Shown here one piece after another: positions 27,750-36,568 of a DNA stretch of 64,000 nucleotides. The notes below the pieces were generated by a model that had not been told where the DNA came from, did no database searches, and was given only the letters and a program-made list of their open reading frames with translations. Where the stretch lies: NCBI RefSeq assembly GCF_004209755.1, contig NZ_CP035913.1, positions 186,001-250,000 on the forward strand, given 5' to 3'. Position 1 is the stretch's first letter. The number at the start of each line of letters is the position of its first letter. The stretch comes from Pseudoduganella lutea. GTDB taxonomy: Bacteria > Pseudomonadota > Gammaproteobacteria > Burkholderiales > Burkholderiaceae_D. A program made the position numbers and the translations under genes.

Positions 27750-28001
27750 ATGCATCCAATCGCTTACGTATTTGCCGGCGCCGGCGACACCGCGGCATGG
27801 ATCGCGCTCGGCGTCATTTCGGCCGTGGCGGCCTGGCTGTTGCGCGACGGCCTGCGGCTCGTCGTCCACCTGCGCGCTGCGGACAGCCTGATCGCGGCGG
27901 GCATGGCCGAGCAGGATGCGCTGCGGGCCGCCGGCTGCCTGTTCTGGCAACTGCCCTGGTACCGGCGCATCTTCAGGCGCTATCCCGAATTGGAGAGCTG
28001 A
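27750..28001 (+). CDS. Small membrane protein, unknown function
   Basis: 83 residues. An N-terminal hydrophobic stretch (about 6-30, FAGAGDTAAWIALGVISAVA then WLL) suggests one or two membrane helices. A charged, Arg-rich C-terminus (WYRRIFRRYPELES) would face the cytoplasm. An AGAGGCGG element precedes the ATG at 27750. The protein is not one I recognise. It lies 85 bp before the arsenate reductase gene in the same direction, but a link is not evident. Confidence 0.5.
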   Translation: MHPIAYVFAGAGDTAAWIALGVISAVAAWLLRDGLRLVVHLRAADSLIAAGMAEQDALRAAGCLFWQLPWYRRIFRRYPELES

Positions 28002-28086
28002 CTGTCATCATGCGGTCAAGATCGCGGGTTAACGTTGGAAACCCTTGTGCCGGCATGCCGCGCACGGTTCAACCCCAAGGATTCCG

Positions 28087-28584
28087 ATGACAGAAAAGGT
28101 TTACAACGTGCTGTTCCTCTGCACCGGCAACGCGGTGCGCAGCATCATGGCCGAAGCGCTCGTGACGACGATGGGCAACGGCAGGTTCCGCGGCTTTTCC
28201 GCGGGCAGCCGCCCTGCCGGCAGCGTCGATCCGCTGGCGCTCGAGCAGATCGCGCCGACCGGCTACCCGCTCGATCGCCTGCGCAGCAAGAGCTGGGACG
28301 AGTTCGCGGCGCCCGGTGCACCGCAGATGGACTTCATCTTCACCGTGTGCGACGACGCCGCCGGCGAATCGTGCCCGTTCTGGCCCGGCCACCCGATCAC
28401 CGCGCACTGGAGCGTGGAAGATCCCGCTGTTGTACAGGGCACCGAGGAGCACCGGCGCGCCGCCTACCACCAGGCATTCCACCAGATCCGCGCGCGCATG
28501 AGCATCTTCGTGGCGCTGCCGCTGCACATGCTGGAAAAGAATGCCATCCACCAGGAACTGGCGGCGATTGGCCGGGCGGCCTGA
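28087..28584 (+). CDS. arsC: Arsenate reductase, LMW-phosphatase type
   Basis: 165-residue cytoplasmic enzyme reducing arsenate to arsenite. The phosphate-loop is LCTGNAVRS with the nucleophile Cys12 and Arg18. Two further cysteines, Cys88 and Cys96 in FTVCDDAAGESCPFWPG, correspond to the Cys82/Cys89 relay of thioredoxin-linked ArsC, so the enzyme probably uses thioredoxin rather than glutaredoxin. The acid-loop is HWSVEDPAVVQG. The start at 28087 is the ATG directly before the conserved fold; an upstream ATG adds a non-conserved tail. No arsR or arsB is adjacent, so this is a stand-alone copy. Confidence 0.88.
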   Translation: MTEKVYNVLFLCTGNAVRSIMAEALVTTMGNGRFRGFSAGSRPAGSVDPLALEQIAPTGYPLDRLRSKSWDEFAAPGAPQMDFIFTVCDDAAGESCPFWPGHPITAHWSVEDPAVVQGTEEHRRAAYHQAFHQIRARMSIFVALPLHMLEKNAIHQELAAIGRAA

Positions 28585-28604
28585 ACATCCGGGGCCAGCG
28601 CATC

Positions 28605-28892
28605 TCAGACTAGATTAACTGCCAGCACAAAGGAAATCTTGCCGACGTCGGCGCCCTTCTTCTCGACGCTGACCGAACGCAGGACGGGCATCACGAGCGA
28701 GGTACCAGGCTCATAGACCTCGCCGTGGTGGAGCAGGTAGCGCAAATCCGTTTCCGCTACCTGGAAGGGTTCCACCGAATAAGGCATGTCGGCCACAACA
28801 CAACCCGCCGACACCAGTTTTTGCATCACACGCCGGCACGCCTCATCCACCGGCGCGTCCGTTACCGCCACATCAAGTACCGTTGTTCTCAT
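28605..28892 (-). CDS. Hypothetical protein (95 aa)
   Basis: The frame starts at the ATG of MRTTVLDVAVTDAPVDEACR with GAGGAGG eight bases upstream, so translation is likely. The protein is small and soluble, with a predicted alpha-beta pattern: an N-terminal strand, a helix (DEACRRVMQKLVSAGCVVAD), and C-terminal strands (LVMPVLRSVSVEKKG, then KISFVLAVNLV). I do not recognise the family. It is convergent with arsC, 20 bp apart. No partner gene is visible. Confidence 0.6.
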   Translation of the reverse strand: MRTTVLDVAVTDAPVDEACRRVMQKLVSAGCVVADMPYSVEPFQVAETDLRYLLHHGEVYEPGTSLVMPVLRSVSVEKKGADVGKISFVLAVNLV

Positions 28893-29129
28893 ATTCGACC
28901 TCCTCAGCGAGCGCCCGGGCGCGACCACGTTGCGTGGATAGTTCGCGCCTGAAGGGATCTTCCGAATGGCTAAGTGCTCCGTTGACCGGTGCTGCTAGCG
29001 TTATCAGTGCTGCGTCTGGAGCATTACTTGGAGGATTCGGAGTATGACGGATTTATGACAAATAGTAAATATTTCCTTACATCATGAAGGGTTATTTTCG
29101 TACTGGCCGGTACATGATCCGGGCCCGAA

Positions 29130-30098
29130 TCAAAGCCAGCCTGCCTTCTTGAATCGCCGGTACAGGTAGCCGCACACGGCCGCTATCGTACACAGTGCGA
29201 ACGGATAGCCGTATTTCCACTTCAGCTCCGGCATGTATTCGAAGTTCATGCCCCAGATGCCTGCAAACGCGGTGAATACCGCGAAGATCGCCGCATACGA
29301 GGCCAGCTTCTTGCTGATGTCGTTTTCCTCGATCGCCACCATCGACAGCGTGACCTGGATCGCCGTATTGATCGTGTCGCGCACCGCGTCGAGCCGGCCG
29401 GCGATGCGGAACAGGTGGTCGTGCACGTCGCGGAAGTAATCCTGGGTTTCCGCCACCACGGCGGGCACCCGGCCGCCGTGCAGGCGCCCCATCGCGTCCA
29501 TCAGCGGCATCACCGCGTGGCGCAACACCAGCGCCTTGCGTTTCAGCGCATACAGGCGTTCCACGTTGGCGCGCTGTTCGTCCTTCTGGCTGAAGATGTG
29601 GTCCTCGATCGATTCGAGTTCCGATTCCAGCATGTCGACGATGGGGAAATAACGGTCGACCACGGCGTCCACCAGTGCATACAGCACGAAGCCTGCGCCC
29701 TTGCCCAGCTGGTGCGGTTCCCGTTCGGCGCGGGCGCGCACGCCGAGGAAATCTTGGGGCGAATCGCGCCGCACCGACAGCACATAGTTCGTCCCCGCGA
29801 ACACGGCCAGCTGGCCGACCTTCAGCTGGTCCCCTTGCATTTCCACGATGTGCACGACGACGAAGATGTTGTTGCCGTACTCCTCCATCTTGGGCCGCTG
29901 GTGGCCGCGGGCCGCATCCTCGATGGCCAGTTCGTGCAGGCTGAATTCGTCCTGCATGAGGGCGATTTCATCCACGTCCGGGTCGCGCAGCGCGACCCAC
30001 ACGAACGTCTCGGGTTCCTTGAGGTATTCACTGATGTCCACGACGGGGACATCGAGCAGTTTCTTGCCTTCCTGGTAGGCGACGCAGTTGATCAGCAT
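29130..30098 (-). CDS. corA: Magnesium/cobalt transporter CorA
   Basis: 322-residue pentameric inner-membrane channel for Mg2+ and Co2+. A large cytoplasmic N-terminal domain (EEYGNNIFVVVHIVEMQGDQ, then the long helix region SELESIEDHIFSQKDEQRAN) is followed by two C-terminal membrane helices. The signature GMNFEYMPEL between them is the selectivity-filter loop (GMN). The C-terminus ends in the basic RRFKKAGWL. Length and order match the family. It is divergent from the xylan-type receptor gene across a 460-bp, AT-richer region, and no Mg2+ riboswitch is apparent in its short leader. Confidence 0.95.
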   Translation of the reverse strand: MLINCVAYQEGKKLLDVPVVDISEYLKEPETFVWVALRDPDVDEIALMQDEFSLHELAIEDAARGHQRPKMEEYGNNIFVVVHIVEMQGDQLKVGQLAVFAGTNYVLSVRRDSPQDFLGVRARAEREPHQLGKGAGFVLYALVDAVVDRYFPIVDMLESELESIEDHIFSQKDEQRANVERLYALKRKALVLRHAVMPLMDAMGRLHGGRVPAVVAETQDYFRDVHDHLFRIAGRLDAVRDTINTAIQVTLSMVAIEENDISKKLASYAAIFAVFTAFAGIWGMNFEYMPELKWKYGYPFALCTIAAVCGYLYRRFKKAGWL

Positions 30099-30192
30099 GT
30101 TGACTTGCAGTGTAGGTGACGCAAATGCATGAGCTTACAGCATTGTCGATGTTGCAAAAATACGTCAGGCGATGCAAGCAAACCACAACGAC

Positions 30193-30208
30193 ATTGGAAG
30201 CGCTACCA
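30193..30208. promoter_or_regulatory. LacI/XylR-type operator, site 1
   Basis: TTGGAAGCGCTACCAA is a near-perfect 16-bp palindrome around AGCGCT. It resembles the LacI-family xyl box of Xanthomonas (TGGTAGCGCTAACA, from memory). It lies 95 bp before corA and about 350 bp before the receptor gene. Confidence 0.6.
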
Positions 30209-30416
30209 AATTTCATGTTTGCGCTATTCATTTATATCAGCCGCTTCACTATGATGGCCGCCTTTATCAGGCTTGCTGATACCATTTTGCATATCAGTGA
30301 TGGCATAAAAGTTATTGGATTACGGGTAGGCTAAGGGCTAGATTCGCATTCAAGGGCAGCAAATATTTCAGCTGGCGCACGAACGATCACGTCCGTGATT
30401 GATGATTGCGCATATC

Positions 30417-30430
30417 ATTTAGCGCTACCG
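30417..30430. promoter_or_regulatory. LacI/XylR-type operator, site 2
   Basis: ATTTAGCGCTACCG matches 11 of 14 positions of the reverse complement of the xyl box (TGTTAGCGCTACCA). It is 128 bp upstream of the receptor start codon, a normal operator position. Confidence 0.6.
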
Positions 30431-30557
30431 AGTGAGACCACGAAGCTTGTACGTTGCTGTTGTTTCTTCCAGTAATACATTGATCCAGTAAAAAAACACG
30501 CGGCACGGGTCGAACCCGGCCGACCAAGGCCTCGAGCCAACAATAACGGAGACATGG

Positions 30558-33500
30558 ATGAACAAAAAGTATGCAGGCGCGCCGCTGCGCCGGATGGGCC
30601 GCGGGCGCGATGCGCTCGTGATGAGCATGATGTCGGCACTCGTCGGCGGTGCCTGTGCGCAGGCGCAGACCGATGTGCCCCCGGGGCCCGTCCCTGCCGC
30701 GACAAGCACCGGCACCGCGGCCCAGGGATCCCCAGTGCTGCCCACGGTGACCGTCAGCGGCTTTCGCAGCTCGCTCGGCCTGTCGGCTGCGGAAAAGCGC
30801 GACAACATCGGCCTGTCCGATACCGTGTTCTCGGAGGACATGGGCAAGTTCCCCGACCCGAACATCGCCGATGCGCTGTCGCGCGTGCCGGGCGTGCAGG
30901 TGACCCGCGCCTCGATCGACGGCGAAGGCATGAACATCTCGATCCGCGGCATGGGCCCGGCCTTCACGCGCGTGCTGCTGAACGGCGCACCGATGGCGTC
31001 CGCGTCGGCCGGCAGCTGGGGCGGCAACATCAGCGCCAACCGCGAAGTGGACATGGACTTCCTGCCGTCCGAACTGTTCCGCAGCGCCAGCGTGTACAAG
31101 AGCCAGCAGGCCAGCGTGATCGAGGGCGGCATTGCCGGCACCGTCAACATGCGCAGCGTGCGCCCGTTCGACAAGCAAGGCCTGCGCTCGGCCTTCACGC
31201 TGTCCGGCAACTACCGCGACCGCGACGGCAAATGGGGCAACACGGGATCGGGCCTGATCAGCAACACATGGAACAGCAGCACCTTCGGCCGCTTCGGCAT
31301 CCTCGGCGGCGTGGCGTGGGGGAACACGAAGTACAAGACCGACGCCTTCCAGACCGTGGACATGCGCAACCTGCAACTGAAATCGTTCCAGGCCAACGCG
31401 GCGGACAAGCCGAACAGCACCGGCGGCGGCTCGCAGTCGACACCGGATACCGTGCCCTCCGGCCTGCCGCTGGCCTCCCTGCCCTCGTATGCGCAATCGG
31501 TGCTCGTGCCCGGCAAGCAGATCGATCGCAACATGCTGCTGGCGCTGAACCCCGGCGCGACGATCCAGCAGATCGACAACGGCCTGATGGGCCGCCTGGG
31601 CCGCCACATCATCTACCAGGGCGAACGCAAGCGCGCCGGTGAAGTGATCAGCGTGCAGTGGCAGCCGAACGACCAGTGGGACATCTACCTGGACACGCTG
31701 TTCGCGCAAAAGGAAAACAGCATGCTGTCCGAAGGCATGAACGTGGGCACGCGCGCCAACACGCCGATCCCCATCGGCCTCGAATTCGACCGCAGCGACT
31801 GCACCATCGGCTGCGTGATCACCAAGGGCACGTTCGCCAACACATTCTGGTCGCTGGAATTCCGGCCGATGCAGGAGAAGACCGTGTTCCGCAGCTTCAA
31901 CCCGGGCTTCGAATGGCGCCCGGCGGACAAGTGGACGGTCGACGGCCACGTGAACTACACGAAAAGCACCTTCTGGCGCGACATGCCGACCGTGCTGCTG
32001 GCCACCCGGTCCGCGAACTCGGTCATCGACTACGACAACACCACGCCGGGACAGACGCCCACCTACACGGGCAACCTGGACGTCAACGACCCGGCCAACT
32101 TCGGCTGGTACCAGGCCGGCCAGAACCTGTCCGGGCTGCGCATGGACCTGTACGAGCGCACCAACACCACCAAGGGTTCGCGCCTGAACGTGGCCTGGGG
32201 CGACAGCGACCTGTCGCTGAAAGTGGGCGCGGCGTGGGATGACATCGAACGGCGCTACCGCGGCTACAGCACGGCCGATGCGTGGATGAACGTCGCCTGC
32301 GGCAACAACGTCAACGCTCGGCTGTTCGGGCCGAACCCGCAGCTGCGCTCGCCCGGCTGCGACGGGCGCAGCACGCCGGGCCCGATCGCCGATGCCGCCA
32401 CCGCCTATCCCGGCTACGGCACCGGCTACACGGCCGGCGGCGCGCCGCTGGCGTACCTGGGCTCCGTGGTGCCGAATGCCGCGGTACCGAACTACGCGTA
32501 CTCCAGCAACCACGGCTTCATCACCGTCGACTGGCCGAAGTTCGCGAAGGATACGGATTACCAGTACTTCCGCGACAATATCTACAACGGCTTCAACAGC
32601 GGCAGCGGTGGCTACATCCGCGAAGTGGTGTCGTCCGCCTATGCGGAAATCAATGGCCGCGCCGAGGTCTTCGGCCGCACGCTGCGCTACAACGCCGGCC
32701 TGCGCCATGCGCGCACGAAGCAGACGATCGGCGACCTGTCGTCCGTGGCCGATCCGCGCAATGCCGGGCTGCAGGCCGGCGGGCTGTATCCGAACATCTC
32801 GTCATGGGCCTACGAGACGGTTCACTACAGCAATACCCTGCCGTCGATGACGCTGGCCTACAACATCACGCCCGACACGATCTTCCGGCTGTCCGGCTCG
32901 AAATCGCTGACGCGCGCCAACCCGGCCGACCTGCGCCAGACCCGCCTGTCCATCGGCGATCAGGGCGCCCGGCAGGGCAACCTCACGAACCCGAACCTCA
33001 AGCCCTTCGCCGCCAACAACTACGATGCCGGCATCGAGTACTACTTCAGCCGCGAAGCCTATGTGGCGGGCAGTGTGTTCGCCAAGGACATCACCAGCCG
33101 CCCCGGCCTGCGCGTGCTGCAGTACACGCTGGCCGAACTCGATGCGCTGTATGGCGAGATCGGCCTCACCGATGCGCAGCAGGTCGCCGTTGCCGCCAGC
33201 GGCGGCCGGGCCAACCACCTGGTCGAGATCACCGCGCCGTACAACATCGACACCAAGCTGAAGGTGCGCGGCGTGGAACTGACGTGGCAGCAGCCGCTCG
33301 ACATGCTGCCCGTGAAGGGCTTCGGCTTCACCGGCAACTTCACGTACACGAAGCAGACCGACGAAGCGGCCAACGCGCCACCCGTGGCCGGCGTGCCGCC
33401 CCGCACCAACAACTTCACGCTGTACTACGAGCGCAACGGCCTGTCGGCCCGCGTGTCGCGCCAGTACACTGCGTCGCACGTGGTCAATACCAGCACAGGC

Positions 33501-33734
33501 CTGTCGGTGCCGGGCGGCGCCTATGCGTACACGACGGAACGCAAGCAGGTCGACCTGTCGCTGAGCATGAACCTGAAGCGCATGTTCAATTTCGCGTACA
33601 ACACCGACCTCACGCTGTCGGCCTGGAACCTGAACAACGCGATCAGCCAGACCTACACGCAGTTCGGCAACGCGATCTACGACGAGTACAAGCCGGGCCG
33701 CAGTTACACGATGTCGCTGCGCACGGCGTTCTGA
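30558..33734 (+). CDS. TonB-dependent receptor, probable xylo-oligosaccharide uptake
   Basis: 1058-residue outer-membrane transporter. An N-terminal export signal (about 1-36, SMMSALVGGACAQAQ) and a Ton-box-like TVTVSGFR (about 63-70) precede the plug (FSEDMGKFPDPNIADALSRV). The plug is followed by SIRGMGPAFTRVLLNGAPMA and the TonB barrel, which ends with the aromatic RSYTMSLRTAF. The GKFPDPNIADAL signature is typical of the oligosaccharide-type receptors of xanthomonads and caulobacters. Two GH43 genes follow in the same direction and two XylR-type boxes lie upstream, so xylan or arabinoxylan fragments are the likely ligand; that is inference. A terminator-like hairpin separates it from the first GH43 gene. 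Confidence 0.92.
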   Translation: MNKKYAGAPLRRMGRGRDALVMSMMSALVGGACAQAQTDVPPGPVPAATSTGTAAQGSPVLPTVTVSGFRSSLGLSAAEKRDNIGLSDTVFSEDMGKFPDPNIADALSRVPGVQVTRASIDGEGMNISIRGMGPAFTRVLLNGAPMASASAGSWGGNISANREVDMDFLPSELFRSASVYKSQQASVIEGGIAGTVNMRSVRPFDKQGLRSAFTLSGNYRDRDGKWGNTGSGLISNTWNSSTFGRFGILGGVAWGNTKYKTDAFQTVDMRNLQLKSFQANAADKPNSTGGGSQSTPDTVPSGLPLASLPSYAQSVLVPGKQIDRNMLLALNPGATIQQIDNGLMGRLGRHIIYQGERKRAGEVISVQWQPNDQWDIYLDTLFAQKENSMLSEGMNVGTRANTPIPIGLEFDRSDCTIGCVITKGTFANTFWSLEFRPMQEKTVFRSFNPGFEWRPADKWTVDGHVNYTKSTFWRDMPTVLLATRSANSVIDYDNTTPGQTPTYTGNLDVNDPANFGWYQAGQNLSGLRMDLYERTNTTKGSRLNVAWGDSDLSLKVGAAWDDIERRYRGYSTADAWMNVACGNNVNARLFGPNPQLRSPGCDGRSTPGPIADAATAYPGYGTGYTAGGAPLAYLGSVVPNAAVPNYAYSSNHGFITVDWPKFAKDTDYQYFRDNIYNGFNSGSGGYIREVVSSAYAEINGRAEVFGRTLRYNAGLRHARTKQTIGDLSSVADPRNAGLQAGGLYPNISSWAYETVHYSNTLPSMTLAYNITPDTIFRLSGSKSLTRANPADLRQTRLSIGDQGARQGNLTNPNLKPFAANNYDAGIEYYFSREAYVAGSVFAKDITSRPGLRVLQYTLAELDALYGEIGLTDAQQVAVAASGGRANHLVEITAPYNIDTKLKVRGVELTWQQPLDMLPVKGFGFTGNFTYTKQTDEAANAPPVAGVPPRTNNFTLYYERNGLSARVSRQYTASHVVNTSTGLSVPGGAYAYTTERKQVDLSLSMNLKRMFNFAYNTDLTLSAWNLNNAISQTYTQFGNAIYDEYKPGRSYTMSLRTAF

Positions 33735-33786
33735 TGGGCTGAGTTCAGTCGTCACGTTTCATGGTCTCGCTCCGGCGAGTTGGCGG

Positions 33787-33814
33787 CCCTGCTTGCGCAG
33801 GGTCGCGTTTTTTT
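33787..33814 (+). terminator. Hairpin with T-run between receptor and GH43 genes
   Basis: CCCTGC (33787-33792), loop TTGC, and GCAGGG (33797-33802) form a perfect 6-bp stem, followed by TCGCG and a run of seven T. It looks like a rho-independent terminator or attenuator. Its position 22 bp before the GH43 ATG means read-through would set expression of the downstream enzymes. Confidence 0.65.
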
Positions 33815-33836
33815 GTTTTTCCTTCCAGGCTCTTTC

Positions 33837-35510
33837 ATGCGACAGCCAACAGCTTTGCTTGCAGCACTTCTCCTCACCACCGCCGCGCAGGCTGCGGACA
33901 ACCCGGCCGCCAGCGCGCGCTTCGAGCGTTTCAGCTACGCCGGCAAGGCGCCCGAACGGACGACAGCGCGGGCGGGCGAATACGCGAACCCGGTCCTCGC
34001 CGGCTACTATCCCGATCCGTCGATTGCCCGCAAGGGCGACGACTATTATGTGGTTGCCTCCTCGTTCACGAACTTCCCCGGCCTGCCGATCATGCACTCG
34101 AAGGACCTCGTCACGTGGACGCAGGTCGGCAACGCGCTGGACCGTCCCGGGCAGATCGACTTCACCGGCGTACGCGGCTCGCAGGGCATCTTCGCGCCGG
34201 ACATCTCGTACCACGACGGCCGCTTCTACATCATCACGACCTGCGCCAGTTGCCCCGGCGGCGTGGGGAACTTCATCGTCACGGCCACCAACCCGGCCGG
34301 CCCGTGGTCCGATCCCATTACCGTGCAAGGGCTGAACGGCATCGATCCGTCGATCTTCCGCGATGGCGAGAAAATGTACGTGGTCCACAACGATGCGCCC
34401 GAAGGCACGCCCCGCTACGACGGCCACCGCGCCATATGGATCACGCAGCTCGATCCGGTGTCGCTGCAGCGCATCGGCACGCCGAAGGTGCTGGTCGATG
34501 GCGGCGTCGATCCGTCGAAGAAGCCGATCTGGATCGAGGCGCCGCACATCTTCAAGAAGGATGGCTGGTATTACCTCATCTGCGCGGAAGGCGGCACCGC
34601 CGACAACCACTCGGAAGTGGTGTTCCGCTCGAAAGACGTGATGGGGCCCTACGTGCCGGGCCCCGTCAATCCGATCCTCACGCAGCGCGACCTCGATCCG
34701 CAACGCCCGAACCCCGTGACGACGGCCGGCCACGCCAAGTTCGTGCAAACGCAGAACGGCGAATGGTGGGCCGTGTTCCTGGCCACGCGCCCCTACCCCG
34801 GCAACTTCTACAATATCGGCCGCGACACCTTCCTGCTGCCGGTGACGTGGAAGGATGGCTGGCCGATGATCCTCGAACAGGGCAAGACGGTTCCCTATAC
34901 CCACCGCAAGCCCGACCTGCCCGCGCAGCCCGCGCCGGCAATACCGATGAATGGCGACTTCTCCTATGTCGACGAGTTCGATGCCCCGCTGGCGCCGGCC
35001 TGGATGGGCATCCGTACGCCACGCGAGCGTGTGTATGACTTGAAGAAAGGCGCACTGGTGCTGCATGCGGGCCGGCCGCTGGGCGACCTGGCCGGCGTGC
35101 CGGGCTTCGTCGGCCGCCGCCAGCAGCACCACGATGCGAGCGTGTCGACGGTCGTCGACTACACGCCCCGGCGCGATGGCGACCGTGCCGGCCTGCTGGC
35201 GATGCAGAACGATGGCGCCTGGATGTTCCTCGGCATCGCATGGGTGGACGGCAAGCGCGTCGTGGCGCTGGTCAAGTCCGAGGGCGGCAAGGAGACCCTG
35301 CTCGCGACGGCGCCCGCACCGGCGCCGAAAGGAAACGTCGAGCTGGCCATGCACATGCGCGGCGGCCAGTCGGACTACCGTTACCGCAGCGGCGGACAAT
35401 GGAAGACCTTGAAGACGGGCGTGGACGTGACGTTCCTGTCCACGCAGAAGGCCAAGGGCTTCGTCGGCGTCGTGATCGGCCCTTACGTGCAGTCGCATAA
35501 CCCCCAATAA
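33837..35510 (+). CDS. GH43 glycosidase (xylosidase/arabinofuranosidase type)
   Basis: 557 residues. A signal peptide (1-20, ALLAALLLTTAAQAA) is followed by the five-bladed beta-propeller of family 43, with the general base Asp60 in GYYPDPS, the pKa-modulating Asp170 in GLNGIDPSIF, and the general acid Glu234 in WIEAPHIF. The C-terminal region (about 385-557) is a beta-sandwich accessory domain that begins near DEFDAPLAPAWMGIRTP and is common in beta-xylosidase-type GH43 enzymes. It probably acts in the periplasm on oligosaccharides brought in by the adjacent TonB receptor. The ATG at 33837 gives a clean signal peptide; the longer frame from 33780 would read through the terminator hairpin. 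Confidence 0.92.
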   Translation: MRQPTALLAALLLTTAAQAADNPAASARFERFSYAGKAPERTTARAGEYANPVLAGYYPDPSIARKGDDYYVVASSFTNFPGLPIMHSKDLVTWTQVGNALDRPGQIDFTGVRGSQGIFAPDISYHDGRFYIITTCASCPGGVGNFIVTATNPAGPWSDPITVQGLNGIDPSIFRDGEKMYVVHNDAPEGTPRYDGHRAIWITQLDPVSLQRIGTPKVLVDGGVDPSKKPIWIEAPHIFKKDGWYYLICAEGGTADNHSEVVFRSKDVMGPYVPGPVNPILTQRDLDPQRPNPVTTAGHAKFVQTQNGEWWAVFLATRPYPGNFYNIGRDTFLLPVTWKDGWPMILEQGKTVPYTHRKPDLPAQPAPAIPMNGDFSYVDEFDAPLAPAWMGIRTPRERVYDLKKGALVLHAGRPLGDLAGVPGFVGRRQQHHDASVSTVVDYTPRRDGDRAGLLAMQNDGAWMFLGIAWVDGKRVVALVKSEGGKETLLATAPAPAPKGNVELAMHMRGGQSDYRYRSGGQWKTLKTGVDVTFLSTQKAKGFVGVVIGPYVQSHNPQ

Positions 35511-35522
35511 AAAGGAGACACC

Positions 35523-36554
35523 ATGAAATCATCCACGAAACATCCAGGAAGCCGGGCAATGCGCCTGGCCGTTACGGCGCTGTGCGCCGCCGCACTGGCC
35601 GCGCCGGCAGCCGCGCAGGTGAAGATGGGCAAGGCGCCCGGATCGAACCCGATCATCCGCGACAAGTTCACGGCCGATCCCGCGCCGCTCGTCGTCGGCG
35701 ACACGCTGTACCTGTACGTGGGCCACGACCAGGCGCAGCGCGACGAGATGTTCAATATGCGCGAATGGCTCGTCTATTCGACGAAGGACATGAAGACGTG
35801 GCAGGACCACGGCCCGATCATGCACGTGAAGGATTTCAAGTGGGCCAAGGCGGACGCCTGGGCATCGCAAACGATCGAGAAGAACGGCAAGTTCTATTTT
35901 TACGCTGCCGTCGAGCATGACGCCACGCACCCCGGCAAGGCCATCGCCGTGGCGGTGTCCGACAAGCCGACCGGCCCGTTCCGCGATGCGCGCGGTTCGG
36001 CGCTCGTCACCAACGCCATGACGCCGAAAGGCACGCACAGCTGGGAAGACATCGATCCGACCGTGTTCACGGACGACGACGGCACCACGTGGCTGGCCTG
36101 GGGCAACCGCCAGTGCTACATCGCGAAGCTGAAACCCAACATGACGGAGATCGACGGCCCGATCCGCGAGATCACGCCGCCCCACTTCGAGGAAGGCCCG
36201 TGGCTGCACAAGCGCGGCAAGCTGTACTACCTCACCTACGCCTCGCTGGACCGCACCACCCAGCGCGACGAACACGTGTCGTATTCGACGGCGCCGAGCA
36301 TACAGGGCCCGTGGACACATCGCGGCCTGCTCACGGGTTCGGGCAAGTACAGCTTCACGATCCACCCGGGCATCGTGCAGTTCAAGGACAACTGGTACCT
36401 GTTCCTGCACAACGCCACGCTGGCAGTGGGCGACATGAACGGCGCGATCGGCCGCCGCGCCGTGACCGTCGAGCACCTGCAATACAACGCGGATGGCACG
36501 ATGAAACCGGTGGTACAGACCGAGGCCGGGGTGACGGTGCCGCCACCCCGCTGA
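35523..36554 (+). CDS. GH43 arabinofuranosidase-like enzyme
   Basis: 343 residues, exported (signal 1-31, ALCAAALAAPAAAQ). It has the family-43 triad: Asp52 in FTADPAPLV, Asp178 in WEDIDPTVF, and Glu224 in FEEGPWLHKRGKLYYL. The short five-bladed form without an accessory domain resembles arabinoxylan arabinofuranohydrolases of the XynD/AXH type. A strong ribosome-binding site (AAAAAGGAGA) sits just before the ATG, 12 bp after the upstream GH43 stop, so the two are co-translated. A debranching role on arabinoxylan is inferred from the pair and the receptor upstream. Confidence 0.9.
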   Translation: MKSSTKHPGSRAMRLAVTALCAAALAAPAAAQVKMGKAPGSNPIIRDKFTADPAPLVVGDTLYLYVGHDQAQRDEMFNMREWLVYSTKDMKTWQDHGPIMHVKDFKWAKADAWASQTIEKNGKFYFYAAVEHDATHPGKAIAVAVSDKPTGPFRDARGSALVTNAMTPKGTHSWEDIDPTVFTDDDGTTWLAWGNRQCYIAKLKPNMTEIDGPIREITPPHFEEGPWLHKRGKLYYLTYASLDRTTQRDEHVSYSTAPSIQGPWTHRGLLTGSGKYSFTIHPGIVQFKDNWYLFLHNATLAVGDMNGAIGRRAVTVEHLQYNADGTMKPVVQTEAGVTVPPPR

Positions 36555-36568
36555 CGCTTTTACCCGGC

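Larger units (their letters stand above)
30099..30557. other. Divergent regulatory region between corA and the receptor gene
   Basis: About 460 bp, AT-richer than the genes. It carries two LacI-type AGCGCT sites (30193-30208 and 30417-30430) and no convincing small protein gene. It should contain the promoters of both neighbours; no clean -35/-10 pair stands out for the receptor gene. Confidence 0.6.

Noticed and set aside
30387..32708. Minus-strand frame opposite the xylan-type receptor
   Set aside because: Ala/Val/Arg-rich shadow that also crosses the operator region.
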